Positions 15,010-21,549 of a stretch of 21,549 nt of DNA are shown here, piece by piece. Origin of the DNA: an uncultured Archangium sp. Lineage in GTDB: Bacteria > Myxococcota > Myxococcia > Myxococcales > Myxococcaceae. The position numbers and the translations under genes are program-made. Each line of letters begins with the position of its first letter. Positions within the stretch are counted from its first letter, which is position 1. The stretch is from contig CAMLFP010000053.1 of assembly GCA_946479335.1 (NCBI GenBank), positions 1-21,549 of the forward strand, read 5' to 3'. The notes beneath the pieces were generated by a model, which saw nothing but the letters and a program-made list of their open reading frames with translations, did not search any database and was not told where the DNA came from.

Positions 15010-15576
15010 TCAGCTGAACGCGGCGGCGAGCTTGTCGAGCACGTCCTGCTCCGCCTTGCTGACGCGGAAGGCGAGGCCGAGGAAGCCGCCGGAGATCTCC
15101 GCCACCGAGCGCGCGCGGTCGAGCACCGTCGCCTTGAGCAGCTCGCGGTCGCTCACCGGGAGGCGGAACGCGAGCTCGCGGGTGTACGCGGCCCACAGCT
15201 CGTGCCACTTCGGCTCGGGCTTCTCGGCGAGCCACTTCGTCAGGTAGCCCTGCGCCGGCGACTTCTCGTCGATGCCCATGGTCTTCGAGAGCGCGGCGAT
15301 GATGGTGCGCTCCTTCTCGTCGACCACGCCGTCCGCCCACGCCACCGCGATGATGGGGTAGAGCGACATCACCAGCGTCGCGGCGCCGCCGATGCCGAGG
15401 TTCACGAGGGTGTCGAGCAGCTGCTCGTTGTTGATGCCGGTGAGCTTGCGCAGCTCTTCCTTCGTGGCCTTCGCGCTGGCTTCGGTCTTCAGCTTGGAGA
15501 CCAGCTCGGCGTCGTGCTTCGCGAAGAACTGCTCCTCGAGGGCGGTGCGGCGTTCGTCAAAGACGTTGTGTGACAT
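15010..15576 (-). CDS. TerB-like helical protein
   Basis: This 188-residue, mainly helical protein has a TerB-type core at about residues 65-185. The key signature is YPIIAVAWADGVVDEKER (73-90), the AxADGxxxxxE pattern that binds divalent metal in TerB and DUF533 proteins, followed by a helix TIIAALSKTMGI. The N-terminal segment (FDERRTALEEQFFAKHDAEL, 6-25) is a charged amphipathic helix recalling the start of the zeta-type ATPase inhibitors; this is a loose resemblance. TerB proteins are linked to stress and tellurite-resistance complexes at membranes, but no other ter gene is nearby, so the role is open. GAGG lies five bases before the ATG. It sits 71 bases downstream of a small membrane protein gene on the same strand. 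Confidence 0.75.
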   Translation of the reverse strand: MSHNVFDERRTALEEQFFAKHDAELVSKLKTEASAKATKEELRKLTGINNEQLLDTLVNLGIGGAATLVMSLYPIIAVAWADGVVDEKERTIIAALSKTMGIDEKSPAQGYLTKWLAEKPEPKWHELWAAYTRELAFRLPVSDRELLKATVLDRARSVAEISGGFLGLAFRVSKAEQDVLDKLAAAFS

Positions 15577-15647
15577 GTTGCCTCGCTCTTGCCAGTGTGT
15601 GCCGGGAGCATCAAGTAGTACGCGGCCCCAGCCGTTCGAAGCGGGGG

Positions 15648-15881
15648 TCAGTGCCACGCGAAGGACGCCAGCAGCAGCAGCCCTCCGAGCGCGACGGCCA
15701 TCGCGCCCGCGAGCAACGACGCCAGCCCCGTCAGCACACCCCACGCCACGCGCCCGCGGCGCAAGAGCACCACGCTGCCCACCAGCCCTCCGAGCGCGGC
15801 CAGCGCCAACGCGCCCGAGAAGAGCAGCATCGCGCGGTCTTCGTCGGCGGAGGTGCTGGCCAGCAGCAGGAGCGCGCGCAT
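15648..15881 (-). CDS. Small membrane protein
   Basis: This 77-residue protein is not recognised. After a short polar N-terminus with STSADEDR it has two clear hydrophobic stretches: LFSGALALAALGGLVGSVVL (about 19-39) and GVLTGLASLLAGAMAVALGG (about 47-67). They are separated by a positive loop (LRRGRVAW), and a weaker hydrophobic stretch starts the protein. Its ATG shares one base with the TGA of the cyclase gene (TGATG at 15879-15883), so it is probably translated with it and may be a membrane partner of the cyclase; that link is inference. Confidence 0.65.
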   Translation of the reverse strand: MRALLLLASTSADEDRAMLLFSGALALAALGGLVGSVVLLRRGRVAWGVLTGLASLLAGAMAVALGGLLLLASFAWH

Positions 15882-17338
15882 CACGCCCCCTGCGCACGGA
15901 AGAGCGGCACCGGCTGCGCCTTGCCCTTCACGCGCACCGGCTCCAGCGTCTCGATGGCGATGTCGTCGCTCACCGCGCGCGCCGTGGTCTCGCCCAGCAG
16001 CACCCAGCCCGGCGCGGCCAGCGCGCACAGCCGGCTGGCGACGTTCACCGCGTCGCCGATGCAGGTGTACTCGGTGCGCCGCGCGGAGCCGATGCTGCCC
16101 GCCAGCACCGTGCCGGTGTTGAGGCCCACGCCGAGCTCGAAGGGCGCCTCCCCGGGCCGCATCGCGTTCACCTCGGCGACCTCGTTCACCATCTTCAGCG
16201 CGGCGAGCACCGTCTGCAGCGCGTCGTCTTCATGGCGCACGGGCGCGCCCCACACCGCCATCAACCCATCGCCGAGGAACTTGTCGAGCGTGCCGCCGTA
16301 CTCGAGCACCACGTCGGCGAGGCGGCCCAGCACCTGGTTCAACTGCCGCATCACCTCTTCGGCCGCGTGCGTCTCGGCGAAGCTGGTGAAGTTGCGCAGG
16401 TCGGCGAAGAGCACCGTCACCTCGCGCTTCTCGCCCGTCAGCACCACCGCGCCGGTGCGGAGGATCTCTTCGACCACGGCGTCGGAGGTGTACTGCGCGA
16501 ACATCCGCCGCACGCGGTCGGTCTCGCGCGTGCGCCGCAGCACCGTCTCCACGCGCACCGCGAGCTCCTCCATCGAGGCGCCCTTGCTGACGCAGTCGTC
16601 GGCGCCGTCGCGCAGGCCCTTGAGCCGCGTCGACTCCTCGTCATTCGCGGTGAGGATGATGACCGGCACGTCGCCGCGCGGGCCGGCCTTCAGCGTGCGG
16701 CACAGCTCGGTGCCGTCCATGCCCGGCATGGTCAGGTCGGTCAGCACCAGCGAGGGCTTGTGCACGTCGAACTGCTCGAGCGCGAGGAACGGGTCGGAGA
16801 AGCACAAGACCTTGTAGCCCTGCGCCGCGAGGCCCTCCTGCACCAGCGCCAGCGAGAGGTCGCTGTCGTCGATGACCATCAACGTCACGCCGCGCGACGT
16901 AGGGGCCGGGGTGGGGCTCCGGCGCGCGCTCTCATCGCCCAGCGTCATGCGCTGCTGGAGACTCAGCGCCTCGTAGAGCTGCTTGTGCTGCAGCACGCCC
17001 TGCTCCACCAGCACCTCGCCGAGCCGCTTGCCCGACTTCTGTTGCTCCGCGAGCGCGGCGTCCAACTGCTCGCGGGTGATGGCCTTGAGCCCGAGCAGAA
17101 TCTCACCGAGGGGCGGGCGGTCGAGCATGCCGGCGCCGCCGTCGCGCACCGCCTCCGACAGCGCCCGCTGCAGCTGCGCGCGCGTGAGGAACCCCAGCGA
17201 CATCAGCGCCTCGCCGACGCGGCTGCCCGTCAACGGTTGCAGCGCGAGCGCCTGGTCGACCTGACCCTTCGTGACCAGACCCAGAGAGATGAGGAAGTCG
17301 CCGAACCGGCGCGGGGAGTCGCTCAAGCGGTCACGCAC
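15881..17338 (-). CDS. Double MshEN - receiver - class III adenylate cyclase protein
   Basis: This 485-residue cytoplasmic signalling protein combines three modules. Residues 11-63 and 76-128 each fit the MshEN layout (24-residue motif, 5-residue spacer, 24-residue motif), the c-di-GMP-binding unit of MshE-type ATPases; motifs at 11-34 and 105-128 keep the full RxGxxL...G...AL..Q pattern, while the one at 76-99 lacks Arg and a Gly. A receiver domain (about 151-268) has Asp157/Asp158, phospho-acceptor Asp201, Thr230 and Lys252. The class III cyclase (about 303-450) has metal-binding Asp313 and Asp357, adenine-selecting Lys353 and Thr425, and Asn432/Arg436, so it should make cAMP. The start is uncertain: the GTG at 17338 was chosen because residues before it look non-coding, but no ribosome binding site is clear, and an in-frame ATG exists at 17419. 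It is divergent from the Big_5 lipoprotein gene. Confidence 0.88.
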   Translation of the reverse strand: MRDRLSDSPRRFGDFLISLGLVTKGQVDQALALQPLTGSRVGEALMSLGFLTRAQLQRALSEAVRDGGAGMLDRPPLGEILLGLKAITREQLDAALAEQQKSGKRLGEVLVEQGVLQHKQLYEALSLQQRMTLGDESARRSPTPAPTSRGVTLMVIDDSDLSLALVQEGLAAQGYKVLCFSDPFLALEQFDVHKPSLVLTDLTMPGMDGTELCRTLKAGPRGDVPVIILTANDEESTRLKGLRDGADDCVSKGASMEELAVRVETVLRRTRETDRVRRMFAQYTSDAVVEEILRTGAVVLTGEKREVTVLFADLRNFTSFAETHAAEEVMRQLNQVLGRLADVVLEYGGTLDKFLGDGLMAVWGAPVRHEDDALQTVLAALKMVNEVAEVNAMRPGEAPFELGVGLNTGTVLAGSIGSARRTEYTCIGDAVNVASRLCALAAPGWVLLGETTARAVSDDIAIETLEPVRVKGKAQPVPLFRAQGA

Positions 17339-17443
17339 TGTAGTCGGCGCGCGGCATCGGGCACCTTTTCGACCCCACCGTGCCGCGACGCGTCGGTCGA
17401 TGCGAGCGCGCCCCCACATCTGTCAGCCGTATGGTTCGCGCCC
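17339..17443. promoter_or_regulatory. Divergent intergenic region, cyclase / Big_5 lipoprotein
   Basis: These 105 bases separate two divergent start codons and must hold at least part of both promoters if both starts are right. It is GC-rich, and no -35/-10 pair, dyad or ribosome binding site could be called by eye on either strand. Confidence 0.4.
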
Positions 17444-20377
17444 ATGAGACGAGCGCTCGTGGTGCTGGCGGTGACGCTGGCGGCGTGTACGCAGACGCCA
17501 CCCACCGGAGAGGACCCCTTCGCCCCGCCTCCGCCGGGTCTCCTCTTCAGCTACCCCCGCAACGGGCAAGTCGACGTGCCGACGGGCGCGCGCGTGCTGC
17601 TGACCTTCTCCGACGCACCGACGCTGCCGCTCGACGCCGACGGCGGGGTGATGGCGTGCACGCGCGACGACGACGCAGGCACGGTGACGGGCGCGCTGTG
17701 CGTCGAGGGCGCCGCCGGCTTCGTGGAGACCCACGCGACCGTCGTCGGCCACACGGTGGTGCTGACACCGCGCTTCGAGGAGGGCGTCGAGTACCGGCTG
17801 TACGTCGGCCCCTCGCTGCTGCCGTCGGCGAGCAACCTGCGTGACGGCGCGCCGCTGCTCACCTTCCGCACGCGCAGCACGCGGGTGCTCCCCGACGCGG
17901 GCGCGCAGGCGCTGTTCGAGCCTGACGCGGGTCTGCTCTTCATGGACGAGTTCCCCCTGCGCTTCGTCTTCACGGAGCCGCTCGACCCGGCGACCGTGCG
18001 CGGCGCGCTGCTCGATGAGAATGACGCGGGCGTCGACGGCGGCCTCACCGCGCTGGGCGTGCACGTCACCTTCGACCCCGACACGACGTTGAAGGCCGGC
18101 GCGCCGTACCGCTTCGTGCTCTCGGGCACCGACCTCGGCGGTGAGGCGTTCAATTTCGAGTACGCCTTCACGCCGACACGCATGGCGAGCGCCGACGGGA
18201 AGTTGTTCGAGCAACACCTGGCGGTGACGCCTCCGTGGAATGACGGCGGCACGCCCGACTCGCTGCTCGCCGCGATGCCCACCAACACCACGCTGCTGGC
18301 CGCGCAGCTGGTGGGCACCAACACCCTGGGCCTCTTGAAGGGCAGCCTCACCGCGGAGCTGGGCGACCCGAGCGCCTTCGGTGGGCCCATCCCCCTCGTC
18401 ATTCGCAAGGGCCAGCGCCTCGACGTCTCGCCGCTCGACATCCAGTTCGGCGGGGCGCTCGAGTCGGGCCGCACCACGGGGATGATCCACTTCACGCTGC
18501 TCTCCGACGCGAACGGGTACCTCACGCGCAACCCGCTGCGGCCGCCCGAGACGCTGCCCAACGACGAGCGCTCACCGGTGTTCGTCGACTTCACGATGGA
18601 CGCGCTGGTCTCCAGCGACGACGCGCAGGGCAACACCATGTCGACGCAGACGGTGTTGGGCATCCGCCTCCTCGGGGTGTCGACGCAGGACCATGATCAA
18701 CTGATCATCGACCAGGTCGGCGCGCTCGATTTCAGCACCCTGGGCGTCAACCTGGCGCCGGTGAACATGGCGCTGCGGCTGCGCACCGGCACGAAGGTCG
18801 AGCTCCCCGCGCTGCCCGAACCGCAGCTCGTCTCGAGCTACCCGAAGCCCGGCGCGACCGACGCGCGGCCCGACACCACGGTGCAGCTCAACTTCACGGA
18901 GCCGGTGTTCGCCACCTCCGCCACGGTGACGCTGACGCAGGGCGCGACGGTGGTGCCCACCTCGCACTGGCTCGACGGCACGGTGCTCATCGTGAAGCCG
19001 CTCACGCGCCTCGAAGATGGCGCGACCACGACCCTCAACGTCTCGGGCCTCACCTCGCTCTCCGGCGCCACCCTGCAGGACTTCGCGCTCAACTTCGCGA
19101 CGCCGTACATCTCCACCTCCAACGCCGCGCCGCCGCAGCTGACCGCGGTGGTGCCGGGCACGCCGTGCGCGCTCTCGGGAGGCAACGCCTCCACCCCCGG
19201 CTCGTGCACCGGCGGCAAGGGCAGTGACACGCCGTACGTGCCCTTCACGCTGCCGGCGAACCGCCCGGTGCACGTGCAGTTCTCGCAGCCCATGAATCCG
19301 TCGACCTTCATCGTCGGCGCCGCGTGTGGGCAGGGCACCATCCGCATCGAGAAGATGAACGGCACGACGTGCGCCAACGCGGTCGAGGGCACGCTCTTCA
19401 CGTTCGACCGCGGCTTCCGCTTCTCTCCGAAGACGCCCTGGGAGCCCGGCCAGCACTACCGCCTCACGCTGGTGGGCGGCTCCAACGACACCTGCGACGC
19501 GAACGAGCTCTGCAGCCGCGAGAACAAGCCGCTCAACACCGACGCGCTGGCCGACCCCAGCGCGGGCGCGGGCGGCGGGCCGAACGTGGTCATCGCCTTC
19601 GTCGCCACCGACGAGACGCCCGACAGCTTCGTGCCGCTCGAGAGTGACCCGTTCGCCGACCAGAGCGGCAACGGCATCATCGACCCGGGCGAGACGGAGA
19701 ACGCCGCGAACCGCGCGGCGATGGAGATTACGGGCACCTCCGGCGTGGTGAAGGACGCGACCTTGAAAGGCGCCGACTGTCTGCCCAACCGCGCCGGCAC
19801 GCAGAACTGCATCGCGCTCCACGCCACGCTGCCGGTGAACGTCGGCGAGGTGCTGCCCAACTGCCCCATCGACTTGCAGGGCAACCCGGCCATCGTCGCC
19901 AACCCGTGCGTGAAGGTGCGCGTGTACCCGAACTCGATTCTCGCGACGGAGATGGTGATGGACTCGACGGCCCACGTGCTCATCGACATCCCCATCAACA
20001 ACGTGCACACCGGCGCGCTGTTGATGCGGCCGCGCGAGCCCGACGGGCCGGCGTACGGCTACATCATGCGGGAGCCCGGCGTGGAGGCCCCGCAGTTCGT
20101 CATCGTGCAGGCCACGTACATGGACGCGCCCAACCTCGTCATCCAGGCCGCGGGCTTCGTGAACGTGAGCCACGACCTCCACAGCAAAGCGCTGACGCCG
20201 GTGCTCAAGGGGCCGGTCACCTTCCGCGACGACGGGCGGATGGACGTCGACCTGCGGAGCCTCGCCGACGTGCCGGTGAAGGTGAACCTCTCGTCGGCGG
20301 TGGGCAACGGGAGCATCGACCTGCTCATCCCCGCGGGCGAGATGCACATCACCCTGGCCGGGCCGGTGCTGCGATGA
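17444..20377 (+). CDS. Lipoprotein with Big_5-type Ig-like domains
   Basis: This 977-residue protein has a short lipoprotein signal peptide with lipobox TLAAC (Cys15), then a Pro-rich linker. It contains several domains of the bacterial Ig-like Big_5 (SbsA-like) kind, recognisable by the pattern 'P.(N/K)G..D....-..V.L.F.(E/Q)P(L/V/M)...': residues about 33-145 (SYPRNGQVDVPTGA), 165-245 (FVFTEPLDPATV), 463-560 (SYPKPGATDARPD, LNFTEPVF) and 605-680 (VQFSQPMNPSTF). A Ca-binding-like loop DQSGNGIIDPGE occurs near 740. Such proteins are cell-surface or periplasmic; no enzyme site is visible. Its stop overlaps the start of the OmpW-like gene (ATGA at 20374-20377), which suggests the two act together at the outer membrane. 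No strong ribosome binding site precedes the ATG. Confidence 0.85.
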   Translation: MRRALVVLAVTLAACTQTPPTGEDPFAPPPPGLLFSYPRNGQVDVPTGARVLLTFSDAPTLPLDADGGVMACTRDDDAGTVTGALCVEGAAGFVETHATVVGHTVVLTPRFEEGVEYRLYVGPSLLPSASNLRDGAPLLTFRTRSTRVLPDAGAQALFEPDAGLLFMDEFPLRFVFTEPLDPATVRGALLDENDAGVDGGLTALGVHVTFDPDTTLKAGAPYRFVLSGTDLGGEAFNFEYAFTPTRMASADGKLFEQHLAVTPPWNDGGTPDSLLAAMPTNTTLLAAQLVGTNTLGLLKGSLTAELGDPSAFGGPIPLVIRKGQRLDVSPLDIQFGGALESGRTTGMIHFTLLSDANGYLTRNPLRPPETLPNDERSPVFVDFTMDALVSSDDAQGNTMSTQTVLGIRLLGVSTQDHDQLIIDQVGALDFSTLGVNLAPVNMALRLRTGTKVELPALPEPQLVSSYPKPGATDARPDTTVQLNFTEPVFATSATVTLTQGATVVPTSHWLDGTVLIVKPLTRLEDGATTTLNVSGLTSLSGATLQDFALNFATPYISTSNAAPPQLTAVVPGTPCALSGGNASTPGSCTGGKGSDTPYVPFTLPANRPVHVQFSQPMNPSTFIVGAACGQGTIRIEKMNGTTCANAVEGTLFTFDRGFRFSPKTPWEPGQHYRLTLVGGSNDTCDANELCSRENKPLNTDALADPSAGAGGGPNVVIAFVATDETPDSFVPLESDPFADQSGNGIIDPGETENAANRAAMEITGTSGVVKDATLKGADCLPNRAGTQNCIALHATLPVNVGEVLPNCPIDLQGNPAIVANPCVKVRVYPNSILATEMVMDSTAHVLIDIPINNVHTGALLMRPREPDGPAYGYIMREPGVEAPQFVIVQATYMDAPNLVIQAAGFVNVSHDLHSKALTPVLKGPVTFRDDGRMDVDLRSLADVPVKVNLSSAVGNGSIDLLIPAGEMHITLAGPVLR

Positions 20378-21207
20378 AGACGCTCAAGCTGCTGGTGGTG
20401 TCGCTGGTGCTGTCGGCGCAGGCGTTCGCGACCGACTTCATGAATGAAGACTACGGAGAGGTCGACGGCTGGTACGGCTTCTATTTCCGCGGCGCGGCGC
20501 TCTTCGTCATCCCCACGGGGAAGAGCCAGCCCGTGGAGCTCGCCAACGTGCAGGGCCCCGCGGAGTTGGCGGTGAAGAACGGGCCTATCGCCGGGAGCTA
20601 CGTGACGATGGGCTTCAACGCGATGCCGGCGCTGACCATCGGCTACGCGCTGCCGTTCTGGAAGCGCTCGCTCTCCATCGAGACGATTCTCGCGCTGCCC
20701 TTCGAGATGACGATGCACGCGGGCGGCACGTTGGCCACGCAGTCACTCGCGCCGTACGCGCTGGGGAATCTGCCGACGGGCGTGCCGCCGCTGGGAGACG
20801 AGCTGGGCAAAATCAAGGTGCTGCCGCCGGTGCTGACGCTGGTGTGGCGCTTCCTCCCGGAGTTCCGCGTGCGGCCGTACGTCGGCGCGGGCGTGAGCGT
20901 GCTGATCCCCATGGGCGCGCGGCTGACCAACCCGGTGCTGACCGCGGTGGGCAACCCGACGCTGGAGGTGCCGGTGAAGGCCGGCTTCGTGATTCAGGCC
21001 GGCGGTGAAGTGCGTTTGTGGAAGTGGTTCTTCCTCACTGCTGACTTCAAATACATCGCCGGGTTCGACCTCACCGCGACGGTGAAGAACATCGCGGTGA
21101 AGCTGCCGGCGCTGCCGATCTTCGAGCAGGCGAAGGTGGGCGACAACGTGGTGAAGATGTCGGTGAACCCGGTCATCCTCCAAATCGGTCTCGGCATGGA
21201 CCTCTGA
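20374..21207 (+). CDS. OmpW-like outer-membrane beta-barrel protein
   Basis: This 277-residue protein has a cleavable signal peptide (MKTLKLLVVSLVLSAQAFA, residues 1-19). The mature part follows the OmpW/AlkL plan: TIGYALPFW and a strand SIETILALPFEM, then a loop, then the family's conserved barrel end RPYVGAGVSVLIP, VIQAGGEVRLWKWFFLTADFKY (abbreviated to its start and end) and a terminal strand ILQIGLGMDL. OmpW proteins form small 8-stranded barrels that pass hydrophobic compounds. It is longer than typical OmpW (about 210), mainly through loops. The ATGA overlap couples it to the Big_5 lipoprotein gene, and the DUF1801 gene starts four bases after its stop, so the three are probably one operon. 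Confidence 0.8.
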   Translation: MKTLKLLVVSLVLSAQAFATDFMNEDYGEVDGWYGFYFRGAALFVIPTGKSQPVELANVQGPAELAVKNGPIAGSYVTMGFNAMPALTIGYALPFWKRSLSIETILALPFEMTMHAGGTLATQSLAPYALGNLPTGVPPLGDELGKIKVLPPVLTLVWRFLPEFRVRPYVGAGVSVLIPMGARLTNPVLTAVGNPTLEVPVKAGFVIQAGGEVRLWKWFFLTADFKYIAGFDLTATVKNIAVKLPALPIFEQAKVGDNVVKMSVNPVILQIGLGMDL

Positions 21208-21211
21208 CGCC

Positions 21212-21549
21212 ATGACGACTCGCGCAGACATCGCCGGCTACCTCGCGAGCCTCCCGGAGCCGAAGCGCGCCGATATGAGAGCGCTGCACGCCCTCGCGCT
21301 CAAGGCACTGCCGAAGTGCCGACTGTGGTTCCTCGATGGGAAAGATGCGCGCGGCAAGACGGTGACGAACCCCAACATCGGCTACGGGCTGCAGACGATT
21401 TCGTACGCCAACGGGAAATCGCGCGAGTTCTACCAGGTGGGCCTGAGCGCCAATCAGAGCGGCATCTCGGTCTACATCCTCGGGCTCGCCGACAAGAAGC
21501 ACCTCGCGCGCACGTACGGCAAGCAGCTCGGCAAGGCGACCGTCACCGG
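21212..21549 (+). CDS. DUF1801 (YdhG-like) protein, truncated by the window edge
   Basis: The frame opens at the ATG at 21212 and is still open at the right edge, so only about 112 residues are visible. The helical N-terminus (MTTRADIAGYLASLPEPK) and the core NIGYGLQTISYANGK followed by FYQVGLSANQSGISVYILG match the DUF1801 fold, in which a Gly-Tyr-Gly strand and a following 'GL...K..I..Y' strand are hallmarks. Some members of the family (YdhG-like, Fra-like) are thought to handle iron; most are uncharacterised. It starts four bases after the OmpW-like stop codon. Confidence 0.7.
   Translation, partial: MTTRADIAGYLASLPEPKRADMRALHALALKALPKCRLWFLDGKDARGKTVTNPNIGYGLQTISYANGKSREFYQVGLSANQSGISVYILGLADKKHLARTYGKQLGKATVT

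Noticed and set aside
15392..17443. Plus-strand open frame running into the Big_5 lipoprotein frame from far upstream
   Set aside because: It is antisense to the TerB-like and cyclase genes. The lipoprotein signal peptide at 17444 marks the real start of the downstream gene.

Overview
The window looks like chromosomal DNA of a myxobacterium (Myxococcota). It is very GC-rich, several exported proteins carry the Asp-Ala-Gly-rich or Gly/Thr-rich linkers after a lipobox that are typical of this phylum, one protein contains a 'CGDG...GEQCDDG...DGC' myxobacterial cysteine-rich repeat, and there is a large stand-alone stock of surface lipoproteins and signalling proteins. No phage, insertion sequence, CRISPR array, rRNA or tRNA was found. 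The taxon is inferred from protein style only.

Layout. Positions 1-890 hold the end of a probable alpha/beta-hydrolase and a coupled outer-membrane-like protein whose signal peptide is partly encoded by a dispersed palindromic repeat. Positions 1091-2239 encode a kelch-type lipoprotein, preceded by a striking AT-rich inverted repeat. A methyltransferase (minus strand) diverges from a plus-strand kdsA-kdsC-GspE-N-domain cluster (3143-5248); KdsA and KdsC make Kdo for LPS. From 17338 down to 5245 every gene is on the minus strand: a double MshEN/receiver/class III cyclase protein, a small membrane protein, a TerB-like protein, a Gly-rich small protein, a PaaK-like adenylate-forming enzyme, a 1504-residue duplicated lipoprotein, gyrA, and an isochorismatase-fold protein. 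From 17444 to the right edge a plus-strand set encodes a Big_5-type lipoprotein, an OmpW-like porin and a DUF1801 protein that runs off the window.

How the genes fit together. Several neighbours are translationally coupled through ATGA, GTGA or TGATG overlaps (hydrolase/OM protein, kdsA/kdsC, cyclase/membrane protein, Gly-rich protein/PaaK-like, Big_5 lipoprotein/OmpW-like). The most interesting protein is the cyclase: its N-terminus fits two complete 24-5-24-residue MshEN motifs, the c-di-GMP-binding module of secretion ATPases, placed ahead of an intact receiver and an intact cyclase. This suggests one polypeptide that could read c-di-GMP and phosphorylation and write cAMP. A second MshEN-type protein lacking any ATPase sits next to kdsC. 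Other points to check are Asp in place of Cys/Asn at the KdsA metal position, Gln at the quinolone-binding Ser83 position of GyrA, and a three-copy palindromic repeat family that has supplied coding sequence to two genes.
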